Shown here: positions 23,901 to 34,924 of the stretch, piece after piece
Layout of the letters: the number at the start of each line of letters is the position of its first letter
Numbering within the stretch: position 1 is the stretch's first letter
Assembly: GCA_949825045.1 (NCBI GenBank)
Contig: OX463815.1
Span: forward strand, 16,981,231 to 17,045,230
DNA length: 64,000 bases
Direction of reading: 5' to 3'
Source of the DNA: Argyresthia goedartella
Lineage: Eukaryota > Arthropoda > Insecta > Lepidoptera > Argyresthiidae
The notes under the pieces: generated by a model
Databases searched by the model: none
The model's input: the letters and a program-made list of their open reading frames with translations, nothing else
Told to the model about the DNA's origin: nothing
Translations under genes and position numbers: made by a program

Positions 23901-24346
23901 ATTACATAACTTTTGTTGAATTGCAGTTTTGTCATATATCAATACAAAAATAGGCTATTTGTTTTAAAAATCTGTGTAAAAACAAGAAACTTAATTGGGT
24001 TAATAGTAGCAAAATGATTGTTTGTGTTTCACAATAATAATTGTTTGATAGTTCAGCAAGCCTTTAGTAACGAATAGTCTAAGAATTAGTATAAACTAGG
24101 TAAACATGTTTTGTTGCACGTTACCCATCCGATTTGTTTACTTCATTAAGGTTACACATGGCAAAATCTTTGCTTATTAACAACCGAATTGAAAACAACA
24201 AATACCAGTTTAGTGCTTCGTAAATAAACCACTTTAATTATTTCAAATTAAGTTTGTTGACGACTAACTGAAGATAGTTAAAAAGGCAATAACCGAAAAA
24301 GTTTTGTTATTCATTTTTTTCAGCATTAATACGTTTTTTTTTGCAG
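20913..24346 (+). other. Presumed 3.4-kb first intron, with degenerate repeats
   Basis: It is AT-rich. Around 21650-21960 a degenerate tandem pattern of about 120 bp recurs (TTAGTTAATTGAGA ... TTTTACAAAA ... TTTGACTG..TAGTAACAAAA). A MITE lies at 22005-22167. An open frame at 22673-23038 (121 codons, GTG start) contains CQPTPISLSKEALMEL and FPRSTKIQLICNQ, faintly like the C-terminal part of a retroelement env; I do not call it. No other coding signal is seen. Confidence 0.4.
22005..22167. mobile_element. 163-bp Tc1/mariner-type MITE
   Basis: The ends GTCTGAGC and GCTTAGAC are flanked by TA dinucleotides (22003-22004 and 22168-22169). The arms are inverted over most of the length (for example GCATGGCAATTA against TAATTGCCATGC, and TTTCAAGAATCA against TGATTCTTGAAA) around a short AT-rich centre. 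The TA duplication suggests mobilisation by a Tc1/mariner-type transposase. Confidence 0.75.
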
Positions 24347-25135
24347 ATGTATCTCCCTATCGCAGTTCTGGTTCTGGTAAGTATGGTGGCGGGGGCACCA
24401 ACGCTCTCCATTGATCCGATGGCCTCTCGAGTCATGTACCTCATGCACGACGGCAAGCTTCAAATGTCTGAACTCATAGAACCGTTCCAACAACTACCCA
24501 GCATTTTCCCTTCAGGCCCATTCTTGAGCTCAATAAGCAAACCCATTGAATCTGTCATTCTGGACAAAAGCGAAGTCAAGGTAGGCGAAAAGGACTTTGT
24601 GGCTATCCCAAGTGGCCCCGGCGATTATTACGCCTTGCCTCTCACAAATGAAGAAAATCTGGATATGCCTGTCAGGGTATATCGGTCCATCACTGAGCCT
24701 AAGGAAGAGGAAGTAAAGGAGATACCAGAAGAAATAGAGGAAGCAATGGAAATACCAAACGAAGAAGAAAGTGAGGAGAAAGAAAAATTTGAAGAGATGC
24801 CTGAAGAAATGGAAGAAATGTCTGAAGAGCCAGCGAAGCCTGCCGAAGAAATTAAGGAACCTGAATTGGTCCATATCAAATTATCTCTAAATAAATCGGA
24901 CTTTTTAGCTTCAATGGGCAGTTTGTTCCCGATGACCTGGCCCAGTTGGCTGCCTCAGCTGCCAGTGTCTGTACCTGGCTTGTCCTCATCATCGGCCTGG
25001 CCTAGTTGGCTGCCTCAACTGCCAGTGTCTGTACCTGGCTTGTCCTCATCATCGGCACGTGTCATGGCGAATCCTCACAACCAGGTGATTTACTATATCC
25101 CCGCTGCTGCGCCTATAAAAGCCTTCATCAAATAA
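24347..25135 (+). CDS. Secreted acidic protein with a 20-residue tandem repeat
   Basis: The ATG is the first codon after a strong acceptor (TTTTTTTTTGCAG), so translation starts at 24347. The product has 262 residues. It begins with a signal peptide (MYLPIAVLVLVSMVAGAPT). The middle, about residues 120-175, is almost all Glu, Lys, Pro and Met (EEPAKPAEEIKEPE-like) and probably disordered. It ends with two copies of WPSWLPQLPVSVPGLSSSSA and a short hydrophobic tail. No known family is recognised. Signal peptide, low complexity and clustering with a cuticle gene suggest an extracellular structural protein. The 5'-UTR exon is probably at 20880-20912. An AATAAA lies at about 25198. Confidence 0.8.
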   Translation: MYLPIAVLVLVSMVAGAPTLSIDPMASRVMYLMHDGKLQMSELIEPFQQLPSIFPSGPFLSSISKPIESVILDKSEVKVGEKDFVAIPSGPGDYYALPLTNEENLDMPVRVYRSITEPKEEEVKEIPEEIEEAMEIPNEEESEEKEKFEEMPEEMEEMSEEPAKPAEEIKEPELVHIKLSLNKSDFLASMGSLFPMTWPSWLPQLPVSVPGLSSSSAWPSWLPQLPVSVPGLSSSSARVMANPHNQVIYYIPAAAPIKAFIK

Positions 25136-25880
25136 GACTGATAACGCAGTTGCAATCTTTATAACTTTCTATCTAAAAATGGCTTTTTTTCCTTGGAAAT
25201 AAATAATTCTACTTCATTTACAAAATTAGTTTTACTGTATTTTTTCACGTCTGCCCAAAACAAGGTGTGTAATGTTTTCAGTGTTCATATTTCAGAAATG
25301 TTAGTATCAGGGTGAGTTTATTTACCACACGATTTAACTCAACTGCTGAACAGATTTAGACATGTTAGGTATTAATAGAATCCTTACGTTTTCCCAAGTG
25401 TCTTAGGGTAAGTGACGTCATCATAAAACAATATGGCGGATTCTGTGCGTCAAAACGTGAGGCCTGAAAAAAAATATCTTCCAATCCTATCTAGTGGAGT
25501 ATCAAAATAATGGATTGAGAAAGCTGATAAGGAATTTTCATAATTTATATGTCTATGATAAAAAAATACTGTAACTCAGACAAGAACTCTCGAAAATGTT
25601 TTTTCCCAGTTCAATCTATTTTATATGATATAAATAAATGCAGTTTTCACGATGAAAAAACATATAATAAAACTTATAATCTGCAGTACGTATCATCACG
25701 CTATGATAAATAGGTGCAGTGAAATAAAATGTTTACGGTAAGGTGGCAACATCTTCTCTATTTAGCCATAAATTTCTACGGAGAAAAACACACACACGAT
25801 CACACAGATCATAGTAAGAAAAACCTACGGTCTGTTTGGTTTGGTAATCTACCGGGTGATCTCATAATTCAGTAACTAAA
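25136..25880. other. Intergenic, nothing recognised
   Basis: This is AT-rich flank between the secreted-protein gene and the LINE block. No coding or repeat structure was seen by eye. Confidence 0.4.
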
Positions 25881-26540
25881 ATCAAATCAAATGTCTTTAT
25901 TACTGTAGATATTTACATATACTTAGCAAACGTCATTTTTTGCCTCTTCTCTACATTGAACCACTGTGGGAGAAATAGGGCATAGAAACACCCACAGTGT
26001 GATTTTTAAATTTATTTAAAAAATGGCTTGTGCTTAACTAATACAAATATTACAATATTAGTTATAGTAATTATAAGCAGGAATACATAATTACAAAATA
26101 ATTAACCCCAAGGACTGTGTTGAGCTAGATTAACCCCATACAGTCCCATCATTTAAGTGGTCTTAAACAATGTAATATCCATTTTTCGACGAAGTCGCTT
26201 TGCTCAAAAGGCAATTTTAAAATCTCGAGAGGTATCTTATTGTAGTAGAGAATGCACTGACCCTTGAAAGAATTGCTAACCTTCGTGAGTCTAAACCGGG
26301 GCGAAACTAGTCTGTAATTATTACTTAGACATTACAGCTATCGCTAAGTTTGAAAAGTATTGTAAGGTTCTTGTGTGCATACATTATATTTTCGAAAATA
26401 AATAGATTAGCTACAATTAGTACGTCAATTTATTTATCTACACACCCTCGTATCATAAACCCTCTTTACTGCGTTCAAAAACCGCACGTTACGATCAGCA
26501 TTATGTTAAACTACTTGGTAAAAACTCGTTTCGTATCTGG

Positions 26541-26574
26541 AAAACTACACATAATGGTCATTATGTGTAGTTTT
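26541..26574. repeat. Perfect 16-bp palindrome with 2-bp spacer
   Basis: AAAACTACACATAATG, then GT, then its exact reverse complement. Confidence 0.9.
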
Positions 26575-26795
26575 TCTACATATAATGACATTCAAATTTC
26601 GAACGCCGACGCCCACCCGCGTGCCGTCCCTAGTTGGTCTGTGAAGTTGGTACTGGAATTCAAATTTCGAACGCCGACGCCCGTCTGCGTGAAGTTGGTA
26701 CTAAAGAACAAGCTAAACAATTGCAGAACCACAATGCCAGTCAAACATGCGGTTCCTGAACACATCAAAGAGAGCTTATGATATGTGTGTAGATA

Positions 26796-26933
26796 AACTA
26801 GTGTATGTAACTGTACATAATTAGGCATTAAAACTCTCGAGTGATGTTATTATGAAACTCGCCTTCGGCTCGTTTCATAAACCCACTCTCGAGTTTTAAT
26901 GCCCTCCATTATGCAGCAGTCACATAAACTACT
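26796..26933. repeat. Long foldback with a nested palindrome
   Basis: Arms of about 45 bp pair with few mismatches; the inner 20 bp (GGCATTAAAACTCTCGAGTG) matches almost exactly. The loop contains its own palindrome, ATGAAACTCGCCTTCGGCTCGTTTCAT with one mismatch pair. Confidence 0.8.
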
Positions 26934-27785
26934 ATTAAAAGCTATCTTAAGGAGTCTGTGCGTTTTATACTAAAAATTGCTCGAATAGCTCTTTTATGTA
27001 AAATAAAAATAGTTTGAATATCCGCAGCTTTCCCCCACAACAATATACCATAGGACATGACACCATGAAAGTAACAAAAATATACTAGCCTAGATGTAGC
27101 CACATCTGCGTATTGTCTGATGTCCTTAACAGCGTAAGCCGCAGAACTAAATTTACCATCTAATTTATCTATGTTGGTACCCCACTGCAATTTGCTATCA
27201 ATAGTTATTCCAAGAAACTTTGTATCATTTAGTAATTCTAATGTGTTGCTATCTAACACTAAACTGGTCTCAACTTGCCTGATATTTGGAATTGAGAATT
27301 TGATACACTTAGTTTTACCAGCGTTTAACAATAAATTATTAACTGTGAACCAATTCAAGGTTAAAGACATAACATTACAACAACATAACATACTCCATTA
27401 ACATCATCAAAATCTTCTTTTTGTCTTTCAATTTTAAAGACCAGTGAAGTATCATCAACAAACAACACTATGTCAGCCAATTTCTCAACCATGAAAGGCA
27501 GATCGTTAATTTATACCAGGAATTCCAAATTCCAAATTCCAAATGTCTTTATTACTGTAGATATTTACATATACTTAGCAATCGTCATTTTTTGCCACTT
27601 CTCTACATTGGACCACTGTGGGAGAAGAAGGGCGTAGAAACTCCCACAGATTGATATTTAGATCTCTTTTTAAAAATTGCCTATGCTTAACTAATACAAA
27701 ATATAATATTTAGTCATTATCATAATTAATTAGCGGGAATAAATAATTACAAAATTATTAACAGCAAGGTCTGTGTTTAGCCAGA

Positions 27786-30650
27786 TTAATCCCGTACAGA
27801 CCCATCATTTAAGTAATCTTGAACATTGTAATATCCCTTTTTCGACAAAGTCGCTTTAACATGGATTTTAAATTGCTCAAATGGCAATTTCAAGATCTCC
27901 AGAGGTATCTTGTTGTAGTAGAGAATGCATTGACCCTTGAAAGAATTGCTAACCTTCGCGAGTCTTAACCGGGGCGCCAGTAGGCTGTGATTATTTCTTA
28001 GGTTAACATTACAGCTATCGCTAAGTTTGGGAAATTTTGTAAGGTTCTTGCGTACATACATTATATTTTCGAAAATAAATTGACTAGCTACAGTTAGAAT
28101 GTCAATTTCTTTAAAAAGCTGTCTTAAGGAGTCTGTGCGTTTTAAATTATAAATTGCTCGAATGGCTCTTTTCTGTAAAATAAAAATAGTTAGAATATCC
28201 GCTGCTTTCCCCCACAACAAGATACCATAGGACATGACACTATGAAAGTAACTAAAATATACTAGCCTAGATGTAGCCACATCCGTGTTTTGTCTGATGT
28301 TTCTAACAGCGTAAGCCGCAGAACTTAATTTACCTGCCAATTTTTCTATGTGGGGTCCCCACTGTAATTTGTTATCAATGGTTATTCCAAGAAACTTCGT
28401 GTCATTTACTAATTCTAACGTATTGCTGTCCAACACTAAATTGCTCCCAACTTGCCTGACATTTGGAAGTGAGAATTTGATACATTTGGTTTTACCAGCA
28501 TTTAACAATAAATTGTTGACTGTGAACCAATTCAAGGTTAAAGATAATACTCAATTGACATCATCAAAATCTTCTTTTTGTCTTTGAATTTTGAAGACCA
28601 GTGAAGTATCATCAGCAAACAACACTATGTTAGTCAATTTCTCCACCATAAAAGGCAGATCGTTAATATATACCAGGAATAAGAAAGGGCCTAATATGGA
28701 ACCTTGTGGAATGCCAATTTTTACCCCCGATCCATCAGATTTAACGCCGTTTACTTCTGCCTTTTGAATTCTATTGCTTAGGTATGATCTTAGTAGATCC
28801 AACGCTTTATTTCTAACTCCGTAATGATTTAATTAAATTAGTAACGTGTCATGATCAACACAATCAAATGCCTTCGACAGATCGCAAAAAAAACCGATAG
28901 CATCCTGTGCGGCTTCCCATGCAGAATAAATATGAGATATAAGGGTAATACCTGCATCCGTAGTCGATTTACCCCTCCTGAAACAGTATTGCTTGGCGTG
29001 GAGTTGTTTTGTACGGTTGAAGTGTGAGAGCATTTGAATGAGTATAATCTTTTCAAAAATTTTACTTAGTGCTGGAAGAACCGATATTGGTCTGAAATTT
29101 GGCGGATCACCCTTGTCTCCCGACTTGAACAGAGGTATAAGTTTACTGTGTTTCATGAGGTCTGGGAAAGCTCCATCATCAACACATTTATTAAATATAT
29201 AAGCTAGGTGTGGGGCTATAACAAGTATTATTGAACCAATGACTTTGACTGACATACCCCACAGGTCTTCAGTATTTTTTAAGTTAAGTAATATTTACGT
29301 TTTGACAATATCCTGGGGACATACATGATAAAATTTAAAATCTACATTACTGATGCTAGTGCTGTTTTTTAACAAAACCTCTGCTTCATATGGAGATGAA
29401 TTTAGACGCTCTGTTGTGAGTAAGGGTGCATTGGTGAAGAATGTTTCAAAAGCTCGAGCTACCTCAGCGTTGGATTTAACAACATCATCACCTATCTTTA
29501 AGCAGAAATCATTATCCCTTGGTATAACTTTGCCAGTTTCACGGTTTATGATTTGCCAAACCGTTTTCATTCTATTATTTGAATTTTGTATTTTTCTATT
29601 TATGTGTAAAGTTTTTGCAGTTCTACAAACCAACTTGAAAGTTTTGGAATATTTTTTAACATAGTCATGAAATTTTATATCAAAGTTATAGGTTTTTTGT
29701 TCATAAAGATCATACAAGATAGCTCTACTTTTACGAATTCCAAATATTGCCCAGTCATTAAATTTAGATTTATTGTTGTTGGCAATGACTTTAATTTAAA
29801 AACTATATTGAATTCTGTTTAAATAATGTTGAAGAAGTCAGAATAGATTTTGTTCGGGTTCTGTTCATCAAAATCCGGTACTGACAAACCCATATCTAAG
29901 TTTTTCATATACATCTCTAGTCTATGGGATGTAATAGGCCCATAAAATGATGGATCAGTCTTATTTTCACTAGTAATTTGGAATGAAACAGTTTGACCAC
30001 TGTGATCGGATGGTAAAGAGTTAATTTCATTTTTACTTGTGAATGCACAGTCACAAAAAACGTTATCTAAGCAAGTTTGGCTGGTAAGTGTAATTCTAGT
30101 CGGCTCTAGAAATACATGACATAAATTAAATGATTTGAACAGAGTTATTATTCGTCGCTTCAGTGTTGTATCGACAAGCAGATCTACATTAAGATCGCCA
30201 CTAATAATTAACTTTTTTCTGTTATTACAAAGTTTAATGAGGGCTTCCTCCATAATTTTCTCGAATATTTCAAAATTGCCATGCCATTCGGAGGTCTGTA
30301 GACACAAACAATAATATGGCTATCCAACTCAACACAAGATACCTCTATTTGTCTTTCCACAGTAAGTGTATCTATCTTTCCGTTGTTTCACCTTAATATT
30401 ATTTTTTACTAAGATTAAAGAACCACCTCTATCAGCAGTCTTTCTATTGTAACAACTGACAATTTTGTAATTATTTATATTAAAAGACATCATATTTTCC
30501 TTTAACCAATGTTCTGTAATACAAATAACATCAGTGTCCAAATTATTAAGAAATAATTCTAATAAAAGTTCTTTGCCAGGTAGCCCCTGCATGTTTTGAT
30601 GGGTAATTTTTAAGTGGGGCTTACCTTTTGTCTAAATATTATTCAATATT
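27786..30650 (-). pseudogene. LINE copy 3 ORF2: APE endonuclease and reverse transcriptase
   Basis: ORF2 nicks target DNA and reverse-transcribes the element RNA. The endonuclease begins near 30640 (HLKITHQNMQGL) and holds VICITEHWLKEN, SGDLNVD and the catalytic SDHSG. The reverse transcriptase follows: [68 protein letters not shown] and the FADDT catalytic box at about 28615. The C-terminal domain ends at 27786. It is split into at least five frames by small indels and stops (at about 30320, 29800, 29290, 28830 and 28550), so it is not functional. Confidence 0.85.
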
Positions 30651-30777
30651 GGGATATTATTAGACTTTTTTGACTTATTTAATTCGGGCAAGATATTACA
30701 CATTTTTGATCTCCTATGCTTGCTTGATATATTTATTTGCTTATGTATGCTAGAGATTTCCTCTATTGTCTTAAAAA

Positions 30778-32283
30778 CTAATTTAAATTACTTGGAATGT
30801 CTTCCAATATCCCTTGTCTGTGCTCAATAGAAGCAGTCAGGTTAGCCAAATTCTTGGCTTTAATACTAAAAAAATAAGATAGCGACACAGCTACCTGTCG
30901 TTTGTAAAAATCTGAAAGGTAGTAACTACCTTTGGTCAAATAAACATTATTACTAACATAATTGTTAGAGTCAATCAAATGAATCAAACTATTATTATAT
31001 GACATTGTATGTAATGTATATATCTAAGATCATTTTCAGCTTGTGGCAATCTTTTACTGTATGGGAATGTAAACATAACAATTTTATTAACATTCAGTGA
31101 GCAAAGTGTTTCAAAGTATTTAATTAGGTCCCATTTGGTTACCTCACCCCTATTAAGTTTGATTCAGATGTCAGATCAAGTGTCTTTGTTATTTTTTGCA
31201 TAACATCATGAAAACTGGAGTTTGGTAAACAGTTATTTATGACTGAGTGTCCCAACTTATTCAATAATATGCCTAAGGTTCTTCCAATTTCATCACAAAA
31301 CATGACAGTTTTGCTTGTGATGCTTTTGTGCGACCCTGAAATCCTGGGTCGGATACTTATTTCAAGGCTCGTGGTTGAAGCTGGTCTCTCCGGCTGTTGC
31401 AAGAAACGTTGGCAGTAACACAAATGATTGGCCACCAAAGAGTCATAGCGTTCCTGATTAATATGAGACAGTTTAAGCAGCTCATCCATAGCCAGGGATT
31501 ACTCCTCAATGGCCTCTTGAGATTTTTCATAGCGGGCAGTAATAGATCTCAAGCAGCCATTGACAGTGGCAAGTTCAGACTCAAGATTTTGCAGGTCTTT
31601 CTCATATTTTGTTTTATTAATTTCTAACTCTGCCATACACATTTTAAACTTTTCCAAAATTTCTATTTTACTGTTATTATATGAACTTTTATTGAGATTT
31701 TTATGAGATTTAAATTTTTTTGATGTTTGAGTGATGTGTTTTTTAATTTTAACATATCTTTTTGATGCGTTTTGCTGCATGTTGAACCAGTGCCCACCAC
31801 TGAGTCTTCATGAGTCAAATCAATAACTGCACTGGACACATCACTACATGCAACAGAAACTTGGCCGGTCGACTTATCCGCTAATATCAATTCCTCAAAT
31901 AAATTTTGGAATTTTTGTGCTGCTGAACCGTGAGACTCCTCTTCTAATTGTGTGATTTGGTTGTGGGCATCAGACAGGTCCTTTTCCAGGGTAGAAATTC
32001 TCTTCAAAGCAAACTCATATTCAGCAGCGCACTGATCAAAACCATGAATTATCATTTTTGACCTATTTTGTTCTTCAAGTACATTTTCATATTGTGAGTG
32101 TAAAGTAGACAGCTATTTTAGTTTAGTATTATTACCTAATGCTTCTAGCAATATCTTTTCATTGTCCTCCCGTTCACAAGTCAACTGGCTACACAATTCC
32201 CTAGATAGTTTTAGTTCTTCTAAAGCCAGGTTAAGTTGGGATTCTACTTGGCGTGCTTTACGGGTCTGCATGCGACTGTCCAT
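30778..32283 (-). pseudogene. LINE copy 3 ORF1: coiled-coil protein with possible esterase-like end
   Basis: The ATG at 32283 opens a lysine- and glutamate-rich coiled coil. A single in-frame TAG sits near 32115 and the frame continues (DQCAAEYEFALKRISTLEKD). A frameshift near 31760 leads to a second coil. A single in-frame TAA at 31499 precedes MDELLKLSHINQERYDSL. After another frameshift near 31139 comes a segment with KIVMFTFPYSKRLP and HLIDSNNYVSNN. Its hydrophobic-strand layout resembles the SGNH-esterase domain known from CR1 ORF1 proteins, but I cannot confirm the catalytic residues. ORF1 proteins coat the element RNA. Confidence 0.6.
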
Positions 32284-33724
32284 TATAGATATGAAAGGAA
32301 AATAGTATGTGTCAGTGTCAACAAACTACCAGAATAATTGTCAGCCAATTGAGGTTATGTCAGCTAAGCCGAGTTCGAAATGATTGCCACTTACGTGATT
32401 TATTTGGTTGAAATAGATTCCAGATGTTATGTTTTCGCTTAGAATACACAGAAAGTAGAACGAAATCACTCCGAACCGAGAATAACAATGACAAAGACAA
32501 ATTTCTGTAACCGAAAAACAATTGGCCAGTTTGAATCAAATACAAGTCACTCACATAAAATATTTACAGTCACACGTATATTTATGATTATCCTATTAAA
32601 TACAACTAGAATTGTAGATTAATTACACAAGAAAACAATTTATATTTTAATTTTACATAGGATAAATCTCAATCGGTTATTGACCTCAGTGTTGCCACAA
32701 GCTGCAATAATCTTAAGTGGTCATCAATTGATGATTGTAAGTTTCCTTCTTCCAATGAATGAATGAATAAGAAAGGGCCTAATATGGAACCTTGTGGAAC
32801 GCCAATTTTTACTCCCGATCCACCAGATTCTACGCCGTTGACATTTGTCTTTTGAATTCCATTGCTTATGTATGATCTTAGTAAATCCAACGCTTTATTT
32901 CTAACTAAGCTTCAACTTATGATTTAATTTCACTAGTAGCGTATTATGACCACCATATTCAAATGCCTTTGACAGAACGCAAAAAACACCGATAGCATCC
33001 GGCCTCCCATGCAGAATAAATATGAGATATAAGGGTAATACCCCTATTTAAGGGATTTACCCCTAGTGAAACCATATTGTTTAGCGTGGAGTGGTTTTGT
33101 ACGGCTGAAGTGTGCATTTGATTGAGTATAATATTTTCAAATATTTTACTTAGTGATGGAAGAACAGATATTGGTCTGAAATTTGAAGATCACCCTTGTC
33201 TCCCGACTTGAAAAGAGGTATCAGTTTACTGTGTTTCATGAGGTCTGGGAAAGCTCCATCGTCAACACATTTATTGAATATATAAGCTAAGTGTGGGGCT
33301 ATAACTAGAATTACTGAACAATGACTTTGGCTGATATACCCCACAGGTCTTCAGTATTTTTTAAGTTAAGTAATCTAAACGTTTTGACAATGGCCTGGGG
33401 ATATACATGATGAAATTTAAGATGGACATTAGTGATGCTAGTGCTGTTATTTAACAAAGTCTGTGCTTCATATGGAGATGAATTAAGACGCTCTGTTGTG
33501 AGTAAGGATACATTGATGAAGAATGTTTCGAAAGCTCGAGCTACCTTAGCGTTGGATTTAACAACATCATGACCTATCTTTAAGCAGAAATCATTTTCCC
33601 TTGGTATAACTTTGCCAGTTTCACGGTTTATTATTAACCAAACTGTTTTCATTTTAAAATTTGAATTTAGTATTTTTCTATTAATTTGTAAAGTTTTTGC
33701 AGTTCTACAAATCAACTGTCACGC

Positions 33725-33800
33725 CTTTGAAACTGAGGTTCCGCGGGTTCGAACCGCGTCAGCCTCGACTACGCTATCTAGGGCCGTGGGTTTGAAACTG
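33725..33800 (-). repeat. Possible tRNA-derived SINE head
   Basis: On the minus strand TAGCGTAGTCGAGG resembles a Pol III A box, and CGGTTCGAACCCG about 10 bp later is a B box. The spacing is shorter than in a real tRNA, so a degenerate SINE is more likely. It lies between the LINE end and palindrome arm A. Confidence 0.4.
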
Positions 33801-34153
33801 TGCTCCTACCTGCCTAGAGGGTGACTTCCTATAGGTGCGGCCGGCAAGGAAAGACGGATTACTCAAGGCTTTGTTTTATGTAAATATACGTAATAACTTA
33901 ATATTCATCTTATCGTTACGTTAAGCTTAAGCGAAATAAAAAAAATACAAGTATTGTAACATAAATGCACTATAAATTTTATCCGTTGTTGTTAAGTAAA
34001 AATATTAACGTTGACTGTGGTGTTTTACTGACAATGCTGATAAGAGTAATTTTTTACAGAAACACAACACATGACAACCCGAAAATCTCCTTAGTAGTTT
34101 GTGTTTTAAATACAAAAAGTAGCTTTTGAAACCGCATTCATATGACTAGTTTC

Positions 34154-34597
34154 CAGGGTTCCGAACCCGAAGGGTCTCAAACGGGACCCTATTACTAAGC
34201 CTCCGATGACCGTCCGTCCATCTGTCTGTCTATTCGTCTGTCCGTCAGTGGGCTGTATCTCATGAGGCCATACGGCCATGGCCGTAATAGGTAGAAAGTT
34301 GACATTTTCATGTTCCGCTACAGCAACAAAAAATGAACTACGGGAGATTTTATAAAATAATGGGAGTTCCCATACAAGAGAGGTGTTTTAATCCCCCATA
34401 TAAGATACTTAACGATATTATAAAAGCAAATTTAGTCGGAACTTTTATTATCGTCAGTGACGCAATTGGTTTGACGGCAGATCGTCAATCAGTAGTGACA
34501 GTTTTCGAAACCAAGAACGTACATTTTTTTTATTCGTGTAAGTTTTCTTGTACGATGCGACGGAACCTTTCATGTGTGAGTCCGACCCACACTTGAC
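34154..34597 (+). repeat. Lepidopteran dispersed repeat, arm A
   Basis: It contains CAGGGTTCCG, CGGGACCCTATTACTAAGCC, CCGTCCGTCC followed by TCTGTCTGTC, GGCTGTATCTCATGA, and ends with GTGTGAGTCCGACCCACACT. This is the wording of a repeat I know to be common in moth and butterfly genomes. A fragment of its terminal part (GTCGGAGTCGTGCACGAAGG) recurs at about 36060-36095. Confidence 0.7.
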
Positions 34598-34656
34598 AGA
34601 TTGAATTAGGTATACCTACTAATTAAATGTAAAACCTGTTATTTTTCGATAGCTAT

Positions 34657-34735
34657 GAAGTGTGGACGAAAGAGGGGGAGGCCTTTGCCCAGCAGTGGGA
34701 CACCTTAATGGCTAAATAAAAAAAATAAAAAAAAT
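34657..34735 (+). mobile_element. RTE-type LINE 3' end, 79 bp, arm A only
   Basis: GGGGGAGGCCTTTGCCCAGC followed by AGTGGGACACC and a TAAA/A-rich tail is the standard 3' end of a lepidopteran RTE-like LINE or its SINE partner. Arm B reads straight through the site (gatagctat|accaaatttt), so this is a heavily 5'-truncated insertion. Confidence 0.75.
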
Positions 34736-34924
34736 GCCAAATTTTATATAATTATCATTAAATTGTTCACCTGTTTACAAAAATGCGGACCTAATTAGTT
34801 ATTACACATCTTTATAAACTGTGACTTAGTTTATTCCGATTGCTATAACTGTCGGAAAGGTCAACAAGCAGGTTGCACGGTTAGGTACCAATACCCAAAA
34901 AATTACGTTACGCTTTGCAGCGAT

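Larger units (their letters stand above)
26436..26934. mobile_element. Unclassified 0.5-kb insertion in LINE copy 2, rich in hairpins
   Basis: It breaks the LINE between 'gtcaatttattt' and 'aaaagctatctt', which are adjacent in the other copies. It holds a perfect 16-bp palindrome (26541-26574), two copies of AATTTCGAACGCCGACGCCC about 70 bp apart (near 26596 and 26664), and a long foldback (26796-26933). Near-inverted TATCTACACAC / GTGTGTAGATA sequences lie at about 26436 and 26785. I cannot assign a superfamily. Confidence 0.45.
27530..32762 (-). mobile_element. Near full-length CR1-like LINE copy 3, inserted in copy 2
   Basis: About 5.2 kb on the minus strand. From its 5' end: a short leader, a two-part ORF1 (32283-30778), ORF2 with APE endonuclease and reverse transcriptase (about 30650-27786), a 3' UTR and a tail made of a 7-bp repeat (about 27526-27548). 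Both sides are flanked by LINE copy 2, whose sequence is contiguous across it. GAAT at each junction may be the target-site duplication, but repeats on both sides make it ambiguous. Confidence 0.82.
25881..33717 (-). mobile_element. CR1-like LINE copy 2, split by an inserted LINE copy 3
   Basis: The left part (25881-27529) carries a GATTT-type 3' repeat tail, 3' UTR and broken reverse transcriptase C-terminal half. The right part (about 32767-33717) continues the same reverse transcriptase: 'accaggaat' at 27529 resumes as 'aagaaagggcctaatatgg' at about 32770. It then runs upstream to the pre-RT region (VIPRENDFCLKIG) and ends, truncated, at 33717. A further 0.5-kb insertion lies at 26436-26934. 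Coding capacity is destroyed. Confidence 0.8.

Noticed and set aside
24530..24879. Two minus-strand frames of 83 and 114 codons
   Set aside because: Antisense shadows of the Glu/Lys-rich part of the secreted acidic protein.
33725..33800. Functional tRNA gene
   Set aside because: A and B boxes are present but too close, and no cloverleaf could be folded; listed only as a possible SINE.
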